DNA of 7,850 nucleotides from Elusimicrobiota bacterium (GTDB taxonomy: Bacteria > Elusimicrobiota > Elusimicrobia > 2-02-FULL-39-32). The stretch is taken from contig JACPSV010000201.1 of NCBI GenBank assembly GCA_016193115.1, positions 1 through 7,850 on the forward strand. The letters are read 5' to 3'. The notes below the pieces were generated by a model that was not told where the DNA came from, searched no databases, and was given only the letters and a program-made list of their open reading frames with translations. This document shows positions 7,315 through 7,850 of this stretch, piece by piece (positions within the stretch are counted from its first letter, which is position 1; every line of letters starts with the position of its first letter). The position numbers and the translations under genes are program-made.

Positions 7315-7850
7315 ATGCCGAGCTCTCCGACACCCCACGGAAAAGGATTTCTCCCCTTCCTCCGATTGTTTTTTCTCTTCCTCATTTTTCTCTTGCCGCA
7401 ATTTCTTCTGGCGGACGCTCAAATCAAAATTACGTATCCGCGGGAGAAGGCGCGGATTTCGTACGTCAAGAACTCTTTTGTGTTTGGGGCTGTGACGCCG
7501 GCTTCGGCAACGCTCATCATCAATGGATCCACAGTGCCTGTGTATAGAACGGGTTCGTTCTTGGGTTATATTCCGTTTCAAACGGGAGACTTTGCGATTA
7601 GAGCGCGGGCTGCCAGCGATGGACTCAGCACGGAAACTGTGCGCACCCTATTTGTTTCCTCGCCTGAAATCGCGTTACCTTTGGAACCTCTCCAAATCGC
7701 TTTAGATTCTATCCATCCTGCTTTGGACATTAAAGCGCTTCCCCATGAGCCGATTCTGCTCCGGTTCAAAGGAACGCCCCAATGTAAAGCTGAGTACCGT
7801 CTCAAGAACTGGAAGAGCAAAGAATGGAAGAATCGTTGGAGACCGATGTT
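7315..7850 (+). CDS. Secreted protein with N-terminal Ig-like domain, possibly N-acetylmuramoyl-L-alanine amidase (3' end cut off)
   Basis: The frame is open from ATG 7315 to the window edge (178 codons). A signal peptide is clear: a basic n-region ending at R17, a hydrophobic core at about residues 18-32 (LFFLFLIFLLPQFLL), and a likely cleavage site after ADA at residue 35. The mature part begins with a beta-rich segment (about 37-115) containing VFGAVTPASATLIINGSTVPVYRTGSFLGYIPF, abbreviated here as the FGxVxPxAxxxING pattern of bacterial Ig-like domains. A later RFKGTPQCKAEYRL segment follows. From memory, this order resembles the N-terminal half of some cell-wall amidases, whose catalytic domain would lie outside the window, so that label is tentative. 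An in-frame GTG at 7309 has better Shine-Dalgarno spacing and would add two residues. It lies 68 bases after tyrS (62 from the GTG) and may be co-transcribed or have its own promoter, though I see no convincing one. Confidence 0.8.
   Translation, partial: MPSSPTPHGKGFLPFLRLFFLFLIFLLPQFLLADAQIKITYPREKARISYVKNSFVFGAVTPASATLIINGSTVPVYRTGSFLGYIPFQTGDFAIRARAASDGLSTETVRTLFVSSPEIALPLEPLQIALDSIHPALDIKALPHEPILLRFKGTPQCKAEYRLKNWKSKEWKNRWRPM

Noticed and set aside
7249..7581. Antisense open frame opposite the start of the secreted protein
   Set aside because: It is rich in Arg, Lys and Glu because it is the complement of the signal peptide coding region. The + strand frame has a clear signal peptide and domain.
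1..7850. CRISPR array, tRNA/rRNA gene, prophage, transposon or defence system
   Set aside because: No periodic repeats, cloverleaf candidates, transposase motifs or nuclease modules are visible. Almost all bases are in recognised housekeeping or envelope genes.

Overview
The window is a single-strand, gene-dense stretch from a bacterial chromosome, with every supported gene on the + strand. It looks like a housekeeping and cell-envelope operon rather than a mobile or defence region. I see no RNA genes, CRISPR array, insertion sequence or phage genes. The GC content is close to half. The secreted and membrane-anchored products suggest an uncultivated, probably diderm bacterium. The exact phylum cannot be read from the window. 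My recollection of similar amidase N-termini points loosely toward Elusimicrobiota/Omnitrophota-like lineages, but this is a weak guess.

Layout. (1) Positions 1-1085 hold the 3' part of a NifS/IscS-type cysteine desulfurase whose start lies outside the window. (2) Positions 1090-3804 encode a 904-residue UPF0182 protein with seven membrane segments and a very large, probably extracytoplasmic, C-terminal part. (3) Positions 3801-5012 encode a membrane-anchored DUF4015-type putative glycoside hydrolase, joined to gene 2 by a 4-base ATGA overlap. (4) Positions 4996-6087 encode the tRNA 2-thiouridylase MnmA, overlapping gene 3 by 17 bases. (5) Positions 6080-7246 encode a TyrZ-type tyrosyl-tRNA synthetase, overlapping mnmA by 8 bases. 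(6) A short intergenic gap contains a G/C-rich inverted repeat (7280-7303) whose right side appears to supply the ribosome binding site of the next gene. (7) From 7309/7315 to the window end runs the 5' part of a secreted protein with a signal peptide and an Ig-like first domain, possibly a cell-wall amidase.

How the genes fit together. Genes 1-5 have junctions of +4, -4, -17 and -8 bases and are almost certainly co-transcribed. Two themes are interleaved. One is tRNA: the desulfurase can supply persulfide sulfur for MnmA, and TyrS charges tRNA-Tyr. The other is the envelope: UPF0182, the anchored putative glycoside hydrolase and the downstream secreted protein. The most interesting lead is the tightly coupled UPF0182/DUF4015 pair. 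Both proteins lack an established function and both are predicted to place their main domains on the outer face of the cytoplasmic membrane.
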